Shown here one piece after another: positions 30,063-39,867 of a DNA stretch of 64,000 nt (within the stretch, counting starts at the first letter, position 1; each line of letters opens with the position of its first letter). Source of the DNA: Oegoconia quadripuncta (Eukaryota > Arthropoda > Insecta > Lepidoptera > Autostichidae); the NCBI GenBank assembly GCA_949316235.1, contig OX438759.1, positions 17,298,618-17,362,617 of the forward strand. Direction: 5' to 3'. The notes under the pieces are model-generated. The model was not told the origin of the DNA, searched no databases, and saw only the letters and a program-made list of their open reading frames with translations. Made by a program: the position numbers and the translations under genes.

Positions 30063-30310
30063 ATTATTGCTTAGATAGATAAATCGTTTATTTCTATGTC
30101 CAGTCACACACATACCATAACGTTCCAAAGCAATTGGATAAACATATTTTATAACAATCCATAAAAGTAACATCAGGATACACTAGAGTATGTGTGTGCT
30201 ACAGCCGTACAAATGGATCATAGCTCAGTGTGTATAATTGTTCAGAGAGCAAAACACTGATTTTCACCTAATAGCCACAAGGAGACACTGGTTCTTATGG
30301 AGACAAAAGA
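30063..30310 (-). repeat. GATA-LINE 3' UTR
   Basis: AGATAGATAAATCGTTTATT at the left (the CTAT tail on the minus strand), GTGTGTGCTACAGCCGTACA, and AAAACACTGATTTTCACC. Confidence 0.7.
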
Positions 30311-30334
30311 GAACAACCAGACAAGCATAATTTA

Positions 30335-30632
30335 CTGTGCGATTTGTTTCGTGTGGTTTCCGCACGTAAAGAATAGAGCCAACCCGTTTCTTTCCGTGGG
30401 AGTCGTAAACGGTGACTAAGGGACTTTCTTCCAAAAAACATCAACTGCATATTTTACGGACGATGGGCTCACCCTTTGACACGTGTGCTTTTCTGTATAG
30501 GAATATTTAATAAGTGAAAAAGGTGTGGAACTTGATGGCACTGTATATCAAAGGACATACATAACATCACGACCTTTATCCCAAATCCCAAAGGGTAGTG
30601 AAATACATCACAAACATTAGCGTTTGGGAGTT
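30335..30632. repeat. Rep-F pieces around a SINE-B scrap
   Basis: 30335-30505 is Rep-F on the minus strand (TTTCCGTGGGAGTCGTAAAC). 30511-30552 is a SINE-B end (GTGTGGAACTTGATGGCACT). 30560-30632 is Rep-F on the plus strand (CATCACGACCTTTATCCCAA). The order suggests rearrangement. Confidence 0.55.
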
Positions 30633-30785
30633 TTTTTTATGCCCAACGGGTTAGCACTTGACCTCAATCACACCTGATGTTAAGTGAAGATGAGGCCGAA
30701 GGTGGAAGCGTACTGACCCTGGTGGTCTGGTACTGGTGGTAGCTAGCCAGGCGGACATTTAAAATGGCCTACCACCAACCAACCA
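30633..30785 (-). repeat. SINE-C, internally deleted
   Basis: The 3' end and the GGTGGTAGCTAGCCAGGCGG block are joined by a deletion. Head absent. Confidence 0.8.
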
Positions 30786-31310
30786 GGAGTTCGAAAAATT
30801 AAAAGTTCACATTTCTAATTATACAGAAATTCACAAAGATTGTACAGAAATATGAAGGTTTCCACTTTCTATCTCTTCATATTTTGGGGCTAGGGACAGA
30901 CAGTGACTCAGTAATATGGGCTCCATTTGGACTCTTTGGGTTTGAAACTGTAAAAGCGATTACTAGTTGTTGCTCGTCTCAGCAACCAACCTAAGAGTAA
31001 CACAAAATGTTTCACTGGCTTTGGCATCAAAACTGACAATATATAGCTAGCACGGCATTCACTCGCACAGTGCAACTATTTAATAAGCAGTAATACAAAT
31101 GTGAAAAAGCAGCAGTAGTCATTATGCATATGTGCTGCAACAGCTGTCAAATCATTAGCGCGATACGGAACGTTCAAAAAGTTGCGTTTCGTTCGTGGTC
31201 CAATAGCAATTTGGTTGAATATATGTGTGCCGCTAAATGGATCAAATAAACGATTCTTATTCTTATTCCTGAGTTATTATTTTTACTCTTAGGACTTCGC
31301 ATTGGTATAC
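30786..31310. other. No recognised gene
   Basis: AACGATTCTTATTCTTATTCC at 31250-31270 may be a LINE tail. The remainder is unassigned. Confidence 0.35.
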
Positions 31311-31671
31311 CAGAGGATCCCAGACTTCTTTCTCATAGACCACTTTCAAAATTTTACTGGTTCCGGTGGACCCCCCCGCAGGTAATTTCTACCATATTCC
31401 CAAAACTCGATAAAAAACGTTGTACTGAATATGGAATATGCAAGTTTATACAAGTAACAGTAGCTGAGCTTCTTAAAATATTATCTGCTTAATTGATAGG
31501 TGACGTCAAGCCAACATTTTAGTTCATCACTATCGAAAGCAGATAAATATTCGTCGAAATTGCAAACCCCTTAATAGGGTTTCGCAAAATAATTTTTGGC
31601 ATGCCAACGTACGCTCCCCGAGTCTCCTGTGGACCACTGGGGGTCCACCTGGACCACTTTGGGAACTAATG
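31311..31671. mobile_element. hAT-like non-autonomous element
   Basis: Ends CAGAGGATCCCAGACTT and (minus strand) CATTAGTTCCCAAAGTGG have the imperfect CAG-GG-TCCCAAAC shape of hAT TIRs, followed by GACCAC on both sides. Flanks TGGTATAC and GTTTATAC agree at 5 of 8 positions. No coding sequence. Confidence 0.5.
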
Positions 31672-31680
31672 GTTTATACC

Positions 31681-31972
31681 GACCGATTGGTGTAGAGGAT
31701 AGTGACCCTGTCAGCGAAACCAACAGTTGCGGGTTCGAATCCCGCGACGGGTAAATGTTTGTGTGATGAATATGAACATTTATTCCTGGGTCATGGATGT
31801 TTATATAAATATTTATGTATGTTCATCCGTTATCTAGTATCCATAGTAAGACTTTGCTTAGTTTGGGACTAAATGATTGGTGTAAGTGTCCGAAATATTT
31901 ATCTATTATTATATATTTATTATACGAAGTCACACGTGCGCGGTCTAGATACAAATGGTGCAAACTCCAATC
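31681..31972 (+). repeat. SINE-A with extra 3' segment
   Basis: Head CGATTGGTGTAGAGGATAGT, B box GGGTTCGAATCCC, normal end CCGAAATATTTAT at about 31903. The following about 70 bp (CACACGTGCGCGGTCTAGAT) match the extension at 8249-8320. Confidence 0.85.
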
Positions 31973-32228
31973 ACTGACTATTGATATACTGTGGGTATGT
32001 CCAAAACAACGGCGTGCGCATTACCGCAGCCGGCACATGGGTTCTCAGCCGCACCATGAAAAATTCATAATAGACAGCACAGAATAGTTGAGTCCTAGAT
32101 AGGATACCCGAATGTTCCAGTTGGTTGCTTTATCATGTCTTTTACTTTCACCTAAAATCAATTTTAGCTGGGTTAAGTGCGAGTCAGTTACAGGTCTAAT
32201 CTTTGTTTTTTAGATATAACTCTGCGTC

Positions 32229-32428
32229 GGAATTATCATCATCATCAGTCCGTAACCATCCCACTGCAGGGATATAGACCTTCCCTCGTATATGAGGGGG
32301 TTGGGGACTTCACATGCCTTTGAATTTTTATTTCTCAGGCATGCAGGTTTCTTCAGTATGTTTTCCTTCGTCGTTTAAGAGAGCAGTCGGATTAAATTAA
32401 ATTTAAAAACACATTGGTACATACCTAT
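32229..32428 (-). repeat. SINE-D, 3' two thirds
   Basis: TATCATCATCATCAGTCCGT at left to AACACATTGGTACATACC. Lacks the head and B box; an internal GGGGGTTGGGGACTTCAC junction removes the CCATAGTCC segment. Confidence 0.85.
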
Positions 32429-32754
32429 GATGTGGGTATAGACGTTCTATCGGAGCGATCAAACTACTGTATACGGTGTCGTTGAATTCAAATAATGTCA
32501 ATAATTTTAAATATTTAGTAATAACAATCAACCTGTCTGTTCATTTTAAAACTGATCTATGTCTAGCGAGTATTCGACAGTAATAATAATGTCGGTGCAC
32601 CCTTGCCGTGCGGGGCAAATGTGAATTTACGACTACCCAGTGGAATCCGTAGCGACAACAAATCTATGTTTCCTGCTGTGTTATTGAAAACGAGTTGGTA
32701 CTCCGGAATAACATCGGTTGCGGCCGCTGTTTGTATTTCAGACGAAATAGTATT
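32429..32754. other. No recognised feature
   Basis: Nothing assigned; GCGGCCGC occurs at about 32720. Confidence 0.35.
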
Positions 32755-33010
32755 TTAACCGATAGGACGAATGAAAGCCACTGACATGGCTCAGCGGATT
32801 ACTAAGTGGCAGTGAGCAGAGTACAGCTCGAAGAATTGATGGCCGGTGAGGAATTAAAGTTCTTGAGTGCAGACCACGCATCGGCAAGCGTAGCGTAGAA
32901 CGTCCACTCACAAGGTAGAGAGCGATATGATGGAGGTCGTGAGATGTCGCTGGGTGCAGGCCGTTTCCAACCGGTCGCTCTGGGGGGAGGGAATCTATGG
33001 GGGAGGCCCC
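32755..33010 (+). pseudogene. RTE-like LINE 3' end
   Basis: ACATGGCTCAGCGGATTACT, AAGTGGCAGTGAGCAGAGTA and TGCAGGCCGTTTCCAACCGG correspond to the last codons of BovB/RTE-type RT (D-A-RI-KLKWQWAGHIARR..DGRW) in the family's usual order, with frameshifts. Sister pieces are at 34490, 43876 and 47345. Confidence 0.6.
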
Positions 33011-33021
33011 CACTATGGGGA

Positions 33022-33180
33022 GGAATATTTAGGAAAAATAGTGATAAACATGATGTCAATACAAGAAATAAAGATAAACTTGCAGGTCACATAAGTCGCC
33101 TCCGCAAAGTCAGTAATTCAAAGTTATTTACGCTTTTTTAATAAGGTTCCTGTTGATATACAAAATCTTCCACCCTTACC
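33022..33180 (+). pseudogene. LINE-H-type C-terminal remnant
   Basis: Encodes NSDKHDVNTRNKDKLAGHIS and RLRKVSNSKLF, then, past a stop, NKVPVDIQNLP. These match the NTRNK block at 53286 and the KVPVDIQNLPL reading of 38075-39296. It follows the RTE piece directly. Confidence 0.7.
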
Positions 33181-33887
33181 TTATAACAATAATGCTAGTG
33201 CAAACGGCATAAATAGTTAACTATCACAATCATACGACATTATACTGTGCTGTAAATAATATACCGCATGTTCATGTATAATGTAGGTAATGAGAAAACC
33301 AGTATGTGCGCAGAAAAGAAAAAGAAGGCATCTCTAGTTCTTCGCGAAAAAGCCAGAATGAAAATGGACAACATTATGTCTAAAAGCCTCTGTATATATT
33401 TCAAAGTTATACGAATTTCTCTCTATTTTCCAATTTTTTTTTTCCCAATTCAATTATATCCAAACACCTATCACGGGGAAAAATAAAAAAGTATTTTATT
33501 CTACTAATTCACGACTAATTTGTGTTCACGGAGCAAGTTTCATTTGTGAGCTAAATTACTTTAACGATTTACGTTAACTCGAGTCGGTGTTAACGGAGGA
33601 AATTAAATGTTGTCCCTTTCCAACAATTTATTTTTGTAATTGCAAATGGGGCTTTTTGAAAAAATTTAAAGGTTTTTTACATAGAGTATGGAGGGATGTT
33701 TACTGGAACCATGACGAAAAAAGGCGAGCTACAAATTTTTTTTGAAACGATTTAAAAAGGGAGGGGGTCTCGCCGTTTGAACGTTTTTTTAGCTTCATGA
33801 CTGGAACCTGTATCATCAAAAATTATTTTAAATTATTTTGTGCAACAAAGAGTATTTGTGTTGTAGGTATTGTATTATAGGTCGTAA
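33181..33887. other. No recognised feature
   Basis: AT-rich, with several homopolymer runs (33427-33436 T, 33737-33746 T). A 72-codon lysine-rich frame at 33268-33486 is unsupported. Confidence 0.4.
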
Positions 33888-34478
33888 TATTAGGTCCTTA
33901 CCTATGAAATTGGCGTTTTGTATGAAGAATTTCCTTGAGACTGTTTTCTCCATACACACATTTTTGAATTTTTTTTTGGGAACGGCAAATCCAAATTTAG
34001 CTAAACTTTGCGTGTATTATCGGATAACATTAAGTTAAGAATAGGCAGTGTTAATTTATAAAAGTAACTGCTTTATAAAAGTTTCTGCGAATCTAAGAAA
34101 TAATATGGGAAGCACATGAAAAAAGCTGTGTTAAAGTTTTTTTTATTATGTGATTTAGCCCAGACATTAAAAAATATTTCCTGTGCAACCTTGAAAATAT
34201 ATTCTATTTTCCAAAAAAAAAAAACAAATTTGGAAATAGCTATAGAATCGTAGGAGTTGGTGCATATGATCAACGAAGAAAAAAATCTATATCGTATCGT
34301 ATTGATTTCCGTAATGATAGGTTTGCCTGGAAGAGATCACTGTAAACTATAAGGCCGCCTCATTTGTAGTTTCTATAAGATATTTAAATGTACCTTCCTT
34401 ATTTAAACAATAAAGCGTATTTGATTGATTGATTGATTGAAGAAAACAATCTCCAATTTCATAGGTAAAGACCTAGTA
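33888..34478 (+). mobile_element. MITE-I interrupted by a LINE tail
   Basis: Left end TATTAGGTCCTTACCTATGA and right end CATAGGTAAAGACCTAGTA. All the blocks of the 24482 copy are present. 34289-34438 is foreign LINE sequence. Confidence 0.85.
34289..34438 (+). mobile_element. LINE 3' UTR inserted in MITE-I
   Basis: GGTTTGCCTGGAAGAGATCA to AAACAATAAAGCGTATTTG and (GATT)4. GAAGAAAAAAATCT (34275-34288) and GAAGAAAACAATCT (34439-34452) flank it, a 14-bp target duplication with one difference. A 5'-truncated, 150-bp insertion. Confidence 0.85.
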
Positions 34479-34489
34479 TATCAGTGCAT

Positions 34490-34770
34490 GTAGACGAAAA
34501 TCTTTAATCAATGTGTGTTACCAGTGATGACTTATGACGCTGAAGCGTGGATGGATGGAAGACAGCTCAAGTAAGCAACGAGCTATGGGCTCAAGTAAGC
34601 AACGAGCTATGGGCTCAAGTAAGCAACGAGCTAAGGGCTCAAGTAAGCAACGAACTACGGAGAGGGCGATGCTCGGCGTTTCACTAACGTGATTGAATCG
34701 GGGATAAAGAAGTCTGCAGTCGAACGAAAGTAACTGACATAGCCCAGCGGATTAGTAATTTGAAATGGCA
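34490..34770 (+). pseudogene. RTE-like LINE fragment
   Basis: GTGTGTTACCAGTGATGACTT (VLPVMTYD) and later GGCGATGCTCGGCGTTTCAC (RAMLGVSL), AAGTAACTGACATAGCCCAG (KLTDIAQ) match the C-terminal part of RTE/BovB RT. An eight-codon stretch has expanded to four tandem units. Confidence 0.7.
34565..34660. repeat. 24-bp minisatellite, four units
   Basis: Units at 34565, 34589, 34613 and 34637. Unit GCTCAAGTAAGCAACGAGCT + ATGG; the fourth has two extra changes. Confidence 0.95.
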
Positions 34771-34917
34771 GTGGGCTTAAAGGTTAAGCCGTTTCGAAGA
34801 CATTTAACTTTTAACAGAGTTTTTTTGGTGTATTTCAATGTTATTATAGTCTTGCCATTTTCCAGTCTTTATTTTATTTATATTTAGCTATTAACACTAG
34901 CTTTTGCTTTTGTGACC

Positions 34918-35016
34918 GTCGGTGGCTCAGCGGTGAACGTCGGTAACTCAGTGATCATGACACGGTCTCCCAATTTGGGACGTCCGGGTTTGATTCCAAG
35001 GCATGCCAGGCAGGCA
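34918..35016 (+). repeat. SINE-D, first part
   Basis: Head GACCGTCGGTGGCTCAGCGG, a partly repeated head (ACGTCGGTAACTCAGTG) and B-box region GGGTTTGATTCCA. Continues at 35301. Confidence 0.8.
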
Positions 35017-35300
35017 GGGTGGTCAGAGATATTCCAAACAATAGTGTTTGGGTGTTCCAAGGATTAAAAGTTTAATGATTGAAACAACACCTACGGTTTA
35101 CCTTATGAGTATACAGAAATGCACATGTGACAGGGTGTGCAAGCAAACGTGCTAAACTATAGATGGTGGAAAGTCCCTTAGTCGTCTTTAACGACTCTCA
35201 CGAGAACAGACGGGTTGGTTCTGTTCTAACTTAATTTCCCTTTAGACTTTCTCCTACTTATACCTATAAATAAAGGCCTGCTACCTTAATTATGTTGCCG
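35017..35300 (+). repeat. Rep-F inside SINE-D
   Basis: GGTGGTCAGAGATATTCCAA to AACAGACGGGTTGGTTCTG. The SINE-D resumes directly after it. It is the clearest near-complete plus-strand Rep-F. Confidence 0.7.
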
Positions 35301-35527
35301 ACTGTACTAATGAGCTTTTAAATTTAATTACTTATATGCGTTTATCCGACTGCTCTTAAACGGTAAAGGAAAACATCGTGAGGAAACCTACATCTTTGAG
35401 AGATAAAAAATTCTCAGGCATAAGTCTCCAATCCGTATTGGGCCAATGTGGTGGATTTATGTCCCATGGTCATTTTACGAGGGAATGCCTATATCCCTGC
35501 AGTGGGATGTTTACGGGCTGATGATGA
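35301..35527 (+). repeat. SINE-D, second part
   Basis: ATGAGCTTTTAAATTTAATT to GGGCTGATGATGACT. Confidence 0.85.
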
Positions 35528-35574
35528 CTAGCTTTTGGTCTTGGTCTACCTGGGGACCAATCGCGCTATTTTAT

Positions 35575-35908
35575 AACGGTTCCGTTGTGACTCAATGTAA
35601 ACAACATTGGGATTACGATTCGGAGCTCGCGGGTTCGATCCCCAGCGGGGTACATGTTTAAGTACTCGATTTGGTTGTTGGTAGGGCATTTTAAATGTCC
35701 GCCTGGCTAGCTAGCACTATCTTATCTAAATCTGCCGCCAAGCAGCAATGTTAATAGCCTTGTTGTGTTCCGGTTGTCAGAGATAAGATAGCCAGTACCC
35801 CAAATGTGTTGGTGTTTCAGGGTCAGTATGCTTCCACCTTCGACCTCATCTTCACTTAACATCAGGTGTGATTGAGGTCAAGTAAAAAACCGTCGTGCAT
35901 AAAAAAAA
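35575..35908 (+). repeat. SINE-C inside the TIR element
   Basis: Head ACGGTTCCGTTGTGACTCAA, B box GGGTTCGATCCCC, complete to the A tail. Confidence 0.9.
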
Positions 35909-36031
35909 TCTACCGTTCGAACGGATCGTTTTTGGTTTTGGTTTAGCTTTTGTTTAGCTGAAGTGAAAAATGGTATCGCGCTATTTTTTGTGAACGATTA
36001 TATCGTTTACGCTACCAAAGTAAAACAACTT

Positions 36032-36262
36032 GACGACCGATTGGTGTAGTGGATAGTGACCCTGTCAGCGAAACCAACGGTTGTGGGTTCGAATCGCGCG
36101 ACGGGTAAATGTTTGTGTGATGAATATGAACATTTATTCCTGAGTCATGGATGTCTATATAAATATTTATGTATGTTTATCCGTTATCTAGTATCCAGAG
36201 TACAAGCTTTGCTTAGTTTGGGACTAGATGATTGGTGTAAGTGTCCGAAATATTTATTTTAT
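36032..36262 (+). repeat. SINE-A inside the TIR element
   Basis: GACGACCGATTGGTGTAGTG, B box GGGTTCGAATCGC, end CCGAAATATTTATTTT. No 3' extension. Confidence 0.9.
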
Positions 36263-36626
36263 GTTATTTATTTATTTAACTGTTTGTGCCAAAATGTTTA
36301 GAGCTTACCACGAGTATTAAAAAAAACTAGGTTAATATCCGTCCAAATGATTAGCGCGATACGAAATGTGCTTAACGTAACGTTTTTGGTCATGGTTTAG
36401 CTTTGGTATTATCGTTCAAACTTAGCGCGATCGGCCCCCTGGATATTATAATCATTTGTTCCATCAGTACTGTAGGGGGTTTTCTGGATTTTCAATTTTA
36501 TCTCAACTGTTTATATACTCATACTTTGTCTATAACCAAATAACAATTAATTCTGACAATGAAAAAAACAACAACCAACTGAAATTTAATACAAAATAAC
36601 TTCCACAAATTCCCACCTTATAATAA

Positions 36627-36885
36627 TAATAAATACCTTTGCGCATACACACAGCGCCATCTAGTTCCACACTAAGCAACTAGGCTTGTATTATGGATAC
36701 CAGATGGATAAACTACACAAATACATTTTTTTTGGAAATAAATACATGAATAAATGAAAAACATCCATAACTCGGGAACACACGTCTGTATTCATCATAC
36801 AAATATATGCCCCTAGCGGGATTCGAAACCGCGACCTTTTGGTATAGCAGTCAGAATTTTTAACCACTACACTAAACAGGTCGTC
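36627..36885 (-). repeat. SINE-B, full length
   Basis: End complement at left (ATACACACAGCGCCATCTAG), head complement at right (CACTAAACAGGTCGTC). B-box region GGTTTCGAATCCC. Confidence 0.9.
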
Positions 36886-37090
36886 TTATCTAAGTTTAGT
36901 TTATTTCAATTAACAATATAAAATTATGATTCACTAACAAAATCGTGATCGTCTTTGTGTTGTAGCGATTGTTCTAGATGCGCAACGTGACTGCGAATGC
37001 CGGCTCTTATCCCAAACACTCGCCTCTCCAAACACCCATTTTTGGCAGAATTACTATAAAGTACTAGTTGCCACTAAGTGAAAGGTAATT
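36886..37090 (-). other. 3' flank of gene B
   Basis: A minus-strand AATAAA (TTTATT at 36900-36905) lies about 185 bp after the stop and could be the poly(A) signal. Otherwise no feature. Confidence 0.4.
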
Positions 37091-37645
37091 TCAACAAATA
37101 GAAAAAATATCCGTCATCGCGTTCATTTGTCTCCTTAAATCCTTATTGCACACACATTTATTTTTTACGCCATCCGGCATCTTAATTGCCAACGGTATTA
37201 CCCGGTCCTTGTCCAAAATCGTCCAGAGCATATAATCATCTGAAGTACTCTTAAAGCTTACCGTGTCAAAATCGCCACACTGCGTCATGTAGACGTATCT
37301 ACCACCGTCCCTACCAATGTAGTAGGTTGGTGTCTCTTGGCCATCATACGGCATGTTTACTGTAAGCTCAATTTTCACAGAAGTATACAGTACATTTGGA
37401 CAAGTGTTTCTCAATTCGTCCATTTCATCTGGCGAGATTATTGTTACATCAATTAGTGTGCGAGGACAGGACTCGGGGTTGCCTGGATACGTCGTCCATG
37501 GTTGAGTGGAGTGCCAGGTGCCGACAACTTTCCCCACCTTGTTCACTTGATTTGTAAACTTTGTAAATTCCAGACAGTCAGGTGGCGAATCGAGACATAA
37601 AGAGTTTGTTAAGAAAATCAACAGAAGGATCCAACTGCAACGCAT
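37091..37645 (-). CDS. Gene B: secreted lipocalin-like protein, single exon
   Basis: 184 residues. Signal peptide 1-17 (hydrophobic core WILLLIFLTNSLC). Mature cysteines at 24, 60, 82, 123, 164, 166 and the terminal 184. G42-T43-W44 fits the lipocalin G-x-W, and S135-DDYMLW-141 sits where lipocalins have TDYxxY. About 74 of 164 aligned positions are identical to gene C by hand count. The DIFSIC ending matches DIFYIC of C. It lacks NxS/T sites. ATG 37645 is set by the signal peptide and by the upstream ATAAAA box. B and C are in the same orientation, 2.2 kb apart, with a decayed LINE and a SINE between. An extracellular ligand-binding role is only an inference; other six-cysteine secreted families remain possible. 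Confidence 0.88.
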   Translation of the reverse strand: MRCSWILLLIFLTNSLCLDSPPDCLEFTKFTNQVNKVGKVVGTWHSTQPWTTYPGNPESCPRTLIDVTIISPDEMDELRNTCPNVLYTSVKIELTVNMPYDGQETPTYYIGRDGGRYVYMTQCGDFDTVSFKSTSDDYMLWTILDKDRVIPLAIKMPDGVKNKCVCNKDLRRQMNAMTDIFSIC

Positions 37646-37684
37646 GTTTGCATGCGAATGAAATCAAAAGCATCTGGGCAATCG

Positions 37685-37690
37685 TTTTAT
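37685..37690 (-). promoter_or_regulatory. TATA-like box of gene B
   Basis: ATAAAA begins 45 bp before the ATG. This leaves a 5' leader of about 15 nt if transcription starts 30 bp downstream. The region aligns with the promoter of gene C. Confidence 0.5.
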
Positions 37691-37754
37691 GTGAGGTGTC
37701 AATTTGTCATAAAACGATCTTGTGTTAATCGGTAATAAACAGGATTGAGCGAAA

Positions 37755-37766
37755 TATCGATTTGAG
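37755..37766 (-). promoter_or_regulatory. CTCAAATCGATA element, gene B
   Basis: An exact 12-bp match to 40532-40543, at nearly the same distance from the start codon (110-121 bp here, 107-118 bp for C). Candidate shared control site. Confidence 0.5.
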
Positions 37767-37769
37767 CGT

Positions 37770-38074
37770 TAATCGATTTTTTTATGAAGTATTTTAAATT
37801 ACGTAATAGTCGCTATCAACTACCATTCGCGCACCATGACTGTATACAAGAGACGGGCAGAGCGCTCCCGCGCTCGCCCACCCGCCCGGTGACGCTGTAA
37901 AAAGCCTATCGGCTTAACAGCAACTGTCCTTGCTCAAAAAAAAAACTATCAACTAGTGCTATCATCATCATGTTTGGATGGATAATTTGCACCTTTATAT
38001 CAAGCAATACTTGTCGAAATTATTCGATATTCAGAAGGTCCTTAAAGAAATGCAGTTAGGAAACACCTATTACC
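37770..38074. other. Unassigned, with a GC-rich patch
   Basis: GAGACGGGCAGAGCGCTCCC, GCGCTCGCCCACCCGCCCGG at 37850-37891 stands out from the AT-rich surroundings. No gene or repeat recognised. Confidence 0.4.
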
Positions 38075-39296
38075 GTGTAAAAATCAAATCAAAATATTTT
38101 ATTTCGTAGGATAAAATTATCAGTTGAAAACGTCACTAATAAGATTGATATTACATTTAAATTAAAATTCACAAAGCTGACTCCCCAGAGAAGAACGAGC
38201 AAGAAACTCAAGGGTTGCTCTTTTAAACAAATTATGGGTTACAATTTGTGATTTGATAATTATATGAATAATAAGACAGCTATGTCCATGCTTGCTTATC
38301 ATTCAAATAGTCAGTGATTTTATAATAGCCTTTTGCTAATAATTTCTGTTTTATGATTGCTTTAAATTTATTTAAAGGCAAATTTTGAATGTCTACTGGA
38401 ACCTTGCGTATACATTGCCCTTTGAAGGATTTACTAACTTTGTGAAGTCGGCCTAACATATAACAGATACCTGGTTCTTATTCCTTGTGTTAACATTGTG
38501 CCTATCACTATTCTCAGCGATTAAGGTTATATAACAAATTCTCATAAATGTATTGAGATGCCATTATTAAGATATTAATTTCCTTAAGCTTATCTCTAAG
38601 AGAAATTCTAGGTCCTAATTTATACATGGCAAGAATATCACGCTTCTGCAGAATAAAAATGATATGTATGTCAACAGCGTTTCCCCACAACAATATGCCA
38701 TATGACATCAAGCTATCAAGCTATTAAGCTATCAAGCTGTAGAAATAGCTAAAGTAAACCAGTCTTTCGGTATGAACGTCTGTTAAATTTCAGATTTTTT
38801 TGACTGCATACGCTGCAGAAGCTAGCTTTCTCAATATGAGGCCCCCACTGAAGCTTAGCATCCAATATCAGTCCTAAAAACATAGTAGTGTCTACAAAGT
38901 CCAATTTATCGCTTCGTACAAATATGTCAGTAGGCAGTTAAAAAAAAAAAGTAAGTAGTAAGTTTAACATTTGGTAAAGTAAATTTTATGCATTTAGATT
39001 TTTTCTCATTCAAAAGAAGATGATTTACTGTAAACCAGTTTACAAGTTCAAAAATAGCAGTGTCTACATCGTCACACAATAATTGATGTCTCTTAACTTT
39101 AAATACCACAGAGGTCTCATCTGCAAACAATACTATTTCACATCTATTCCTGGCATGATGAGGCAAGTTAATGTAAACAAGAAACAAAAATGGTCCGAGA
39201 ATTGAACCTTGAGCCACGCCCATATTTACCTCAGACCCATTGATTATGTCTGCGGGAATATGTCTTATTCCACGGTGTATTTTACCTAATATACTA
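38075..39296 (-). pseudogene. Decayed LINE (RT to C-terminus and 3' UTR)
   Basis: Read 5'-3' on the minus strand: VAQGSILGPFLFLVYINLP, FADETSVVFKVKRHQLL (FADD changed to FADE, so the catalytic pair is damaged), NWFTVNHLLLNEKKSKCI. After a frame break come sequences like LDAKLQWGPHIEKASF, then YGILLWGNAVDIHIIFILQK and RDILAMYKLGPRISLRDKLK (38711-38514). Last come KVPVDIQNLPLNKFK-like residues, a stop and a 3' UTR with a TATTTTGATTTGATTT tail. The order is that of jockey/CR1-type ORF2. Several stops and shifts, and no 5' half. It lies between genes B and C. Confidence 0.85.
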
Positions 39297-39388
39297 AGTT
39301 TCATCCAAATCCGTTCATCCGTTTCGCCGTGATTGAGCAAGACACAAACAAACATCCAAACTCTCGCTTTTATAATATTAGTTAGAAG
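39297..39388 (-). repeat. Hel-like fragment
   Basis: The minus strand starts CTAATATTATAAAAGCGAGA and contains CGGATGAACGGATTTGGATG. It truncates the LINE at 39296. Confidence 0.6.
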
Positions 39389-39391
39389 ATA

Positions 39392-39582
39392 GATTAAATA
39401 TTTCGGACACTTACTCGAATTATCTAGATCCAAACTGGGCAATGTCTGTACTATGGATAATATATAATGGATAAATATACCTACATAAAATATTTATAAA
39501 AACATACATTGCTCGGATTAGTTTACATCACACAAACATTAACCACTAGCAGGATTCGAACCTGTAACCATTTGTTTCGAAG
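39392..39582 (-). repeat. SINE-A, diverged
   Basis: CGGACACTTACTCGAATTAT, GGATAATATATAATGGATAA and the B-box region GGTTCGAATCCTG (minus strand). The most diverged SINE-A here. Confidence 0.75.
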
Positions 39583-39771
39583 GCAAGTACTTTGGAGTCA
39601 TTATCAGCTTTCTCTTCTTGAATATGGTGATAGTATAAAACTTCGTCTTTTAAATAACTTAGAAATATTTTAAATGATTTGTAACAGTTATTTAGTACGT
39701 ACGTAAAGTACCTAGTCCATTTTATATAAAAAAAACACACTATATTTAACAGAGTCTACCTCACTTAAAAC

Positions 39772-39777
39772 TTTATT
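39772..39777 (-). other. Poly(A) signal of gene C
   Basis: AATAAA (CAATAAAGTTTTAAG context) 91-96 bp after the stop codon of gene C on the same strand. Confidence 0.6.
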
Positions 39778-39867
39778 GAAGTTACCGGCGGGTCAGCAGA
39801 ATAACAATAAGATAAACAATCAACTATTAATTTATGTCAAATAAATAATATTTAATAAACAATGATT

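Larger units (their letters stand above)
35549..36442. mobile_element. TIR element carrying two SINE insertions
   Basis: Left end CCTGGGGACCAATCGCGCTA and, on the minus strand, CCAGGGGGCCGATCGCGCTA pair over about 20 bp. Subterminal GTTTTTGGTTTTGGTTTAGC and GTTTTTGGTCATGGTTTAGC are direct repeats. Without the SINEs the element would be about 330 bp. Superfamily not determined. Confidence 0.65.

Noticed and set aside
31681..31760. tRNA gene (A box and GGGTTCGAATCCC B box)
   Set aside because: The same head occurs in many copies followed by the same non-tRNA body, there is no acceptor-stem pairing, and it belongs to SINE-A. The same holds for the SINE-B, -C and -D heads.
33268..33486. 72-codon lysine-rich frame
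   Set aside because: Low complexity in AT-rich DNA with no supporting signals.
34565..34660. CRISPR array
   Set aside because: Four head-to-tail 24-bp units with no spacers, in a eukaryotic LINE fragment.
36056..36301. 81-codon plus-strand frame (and similar frames at 8210-8521 and 13740-13940)
   Set aside because: They lie entirely within SINE-A copies and repeat from copy to copy because the SINE does. Not genes.
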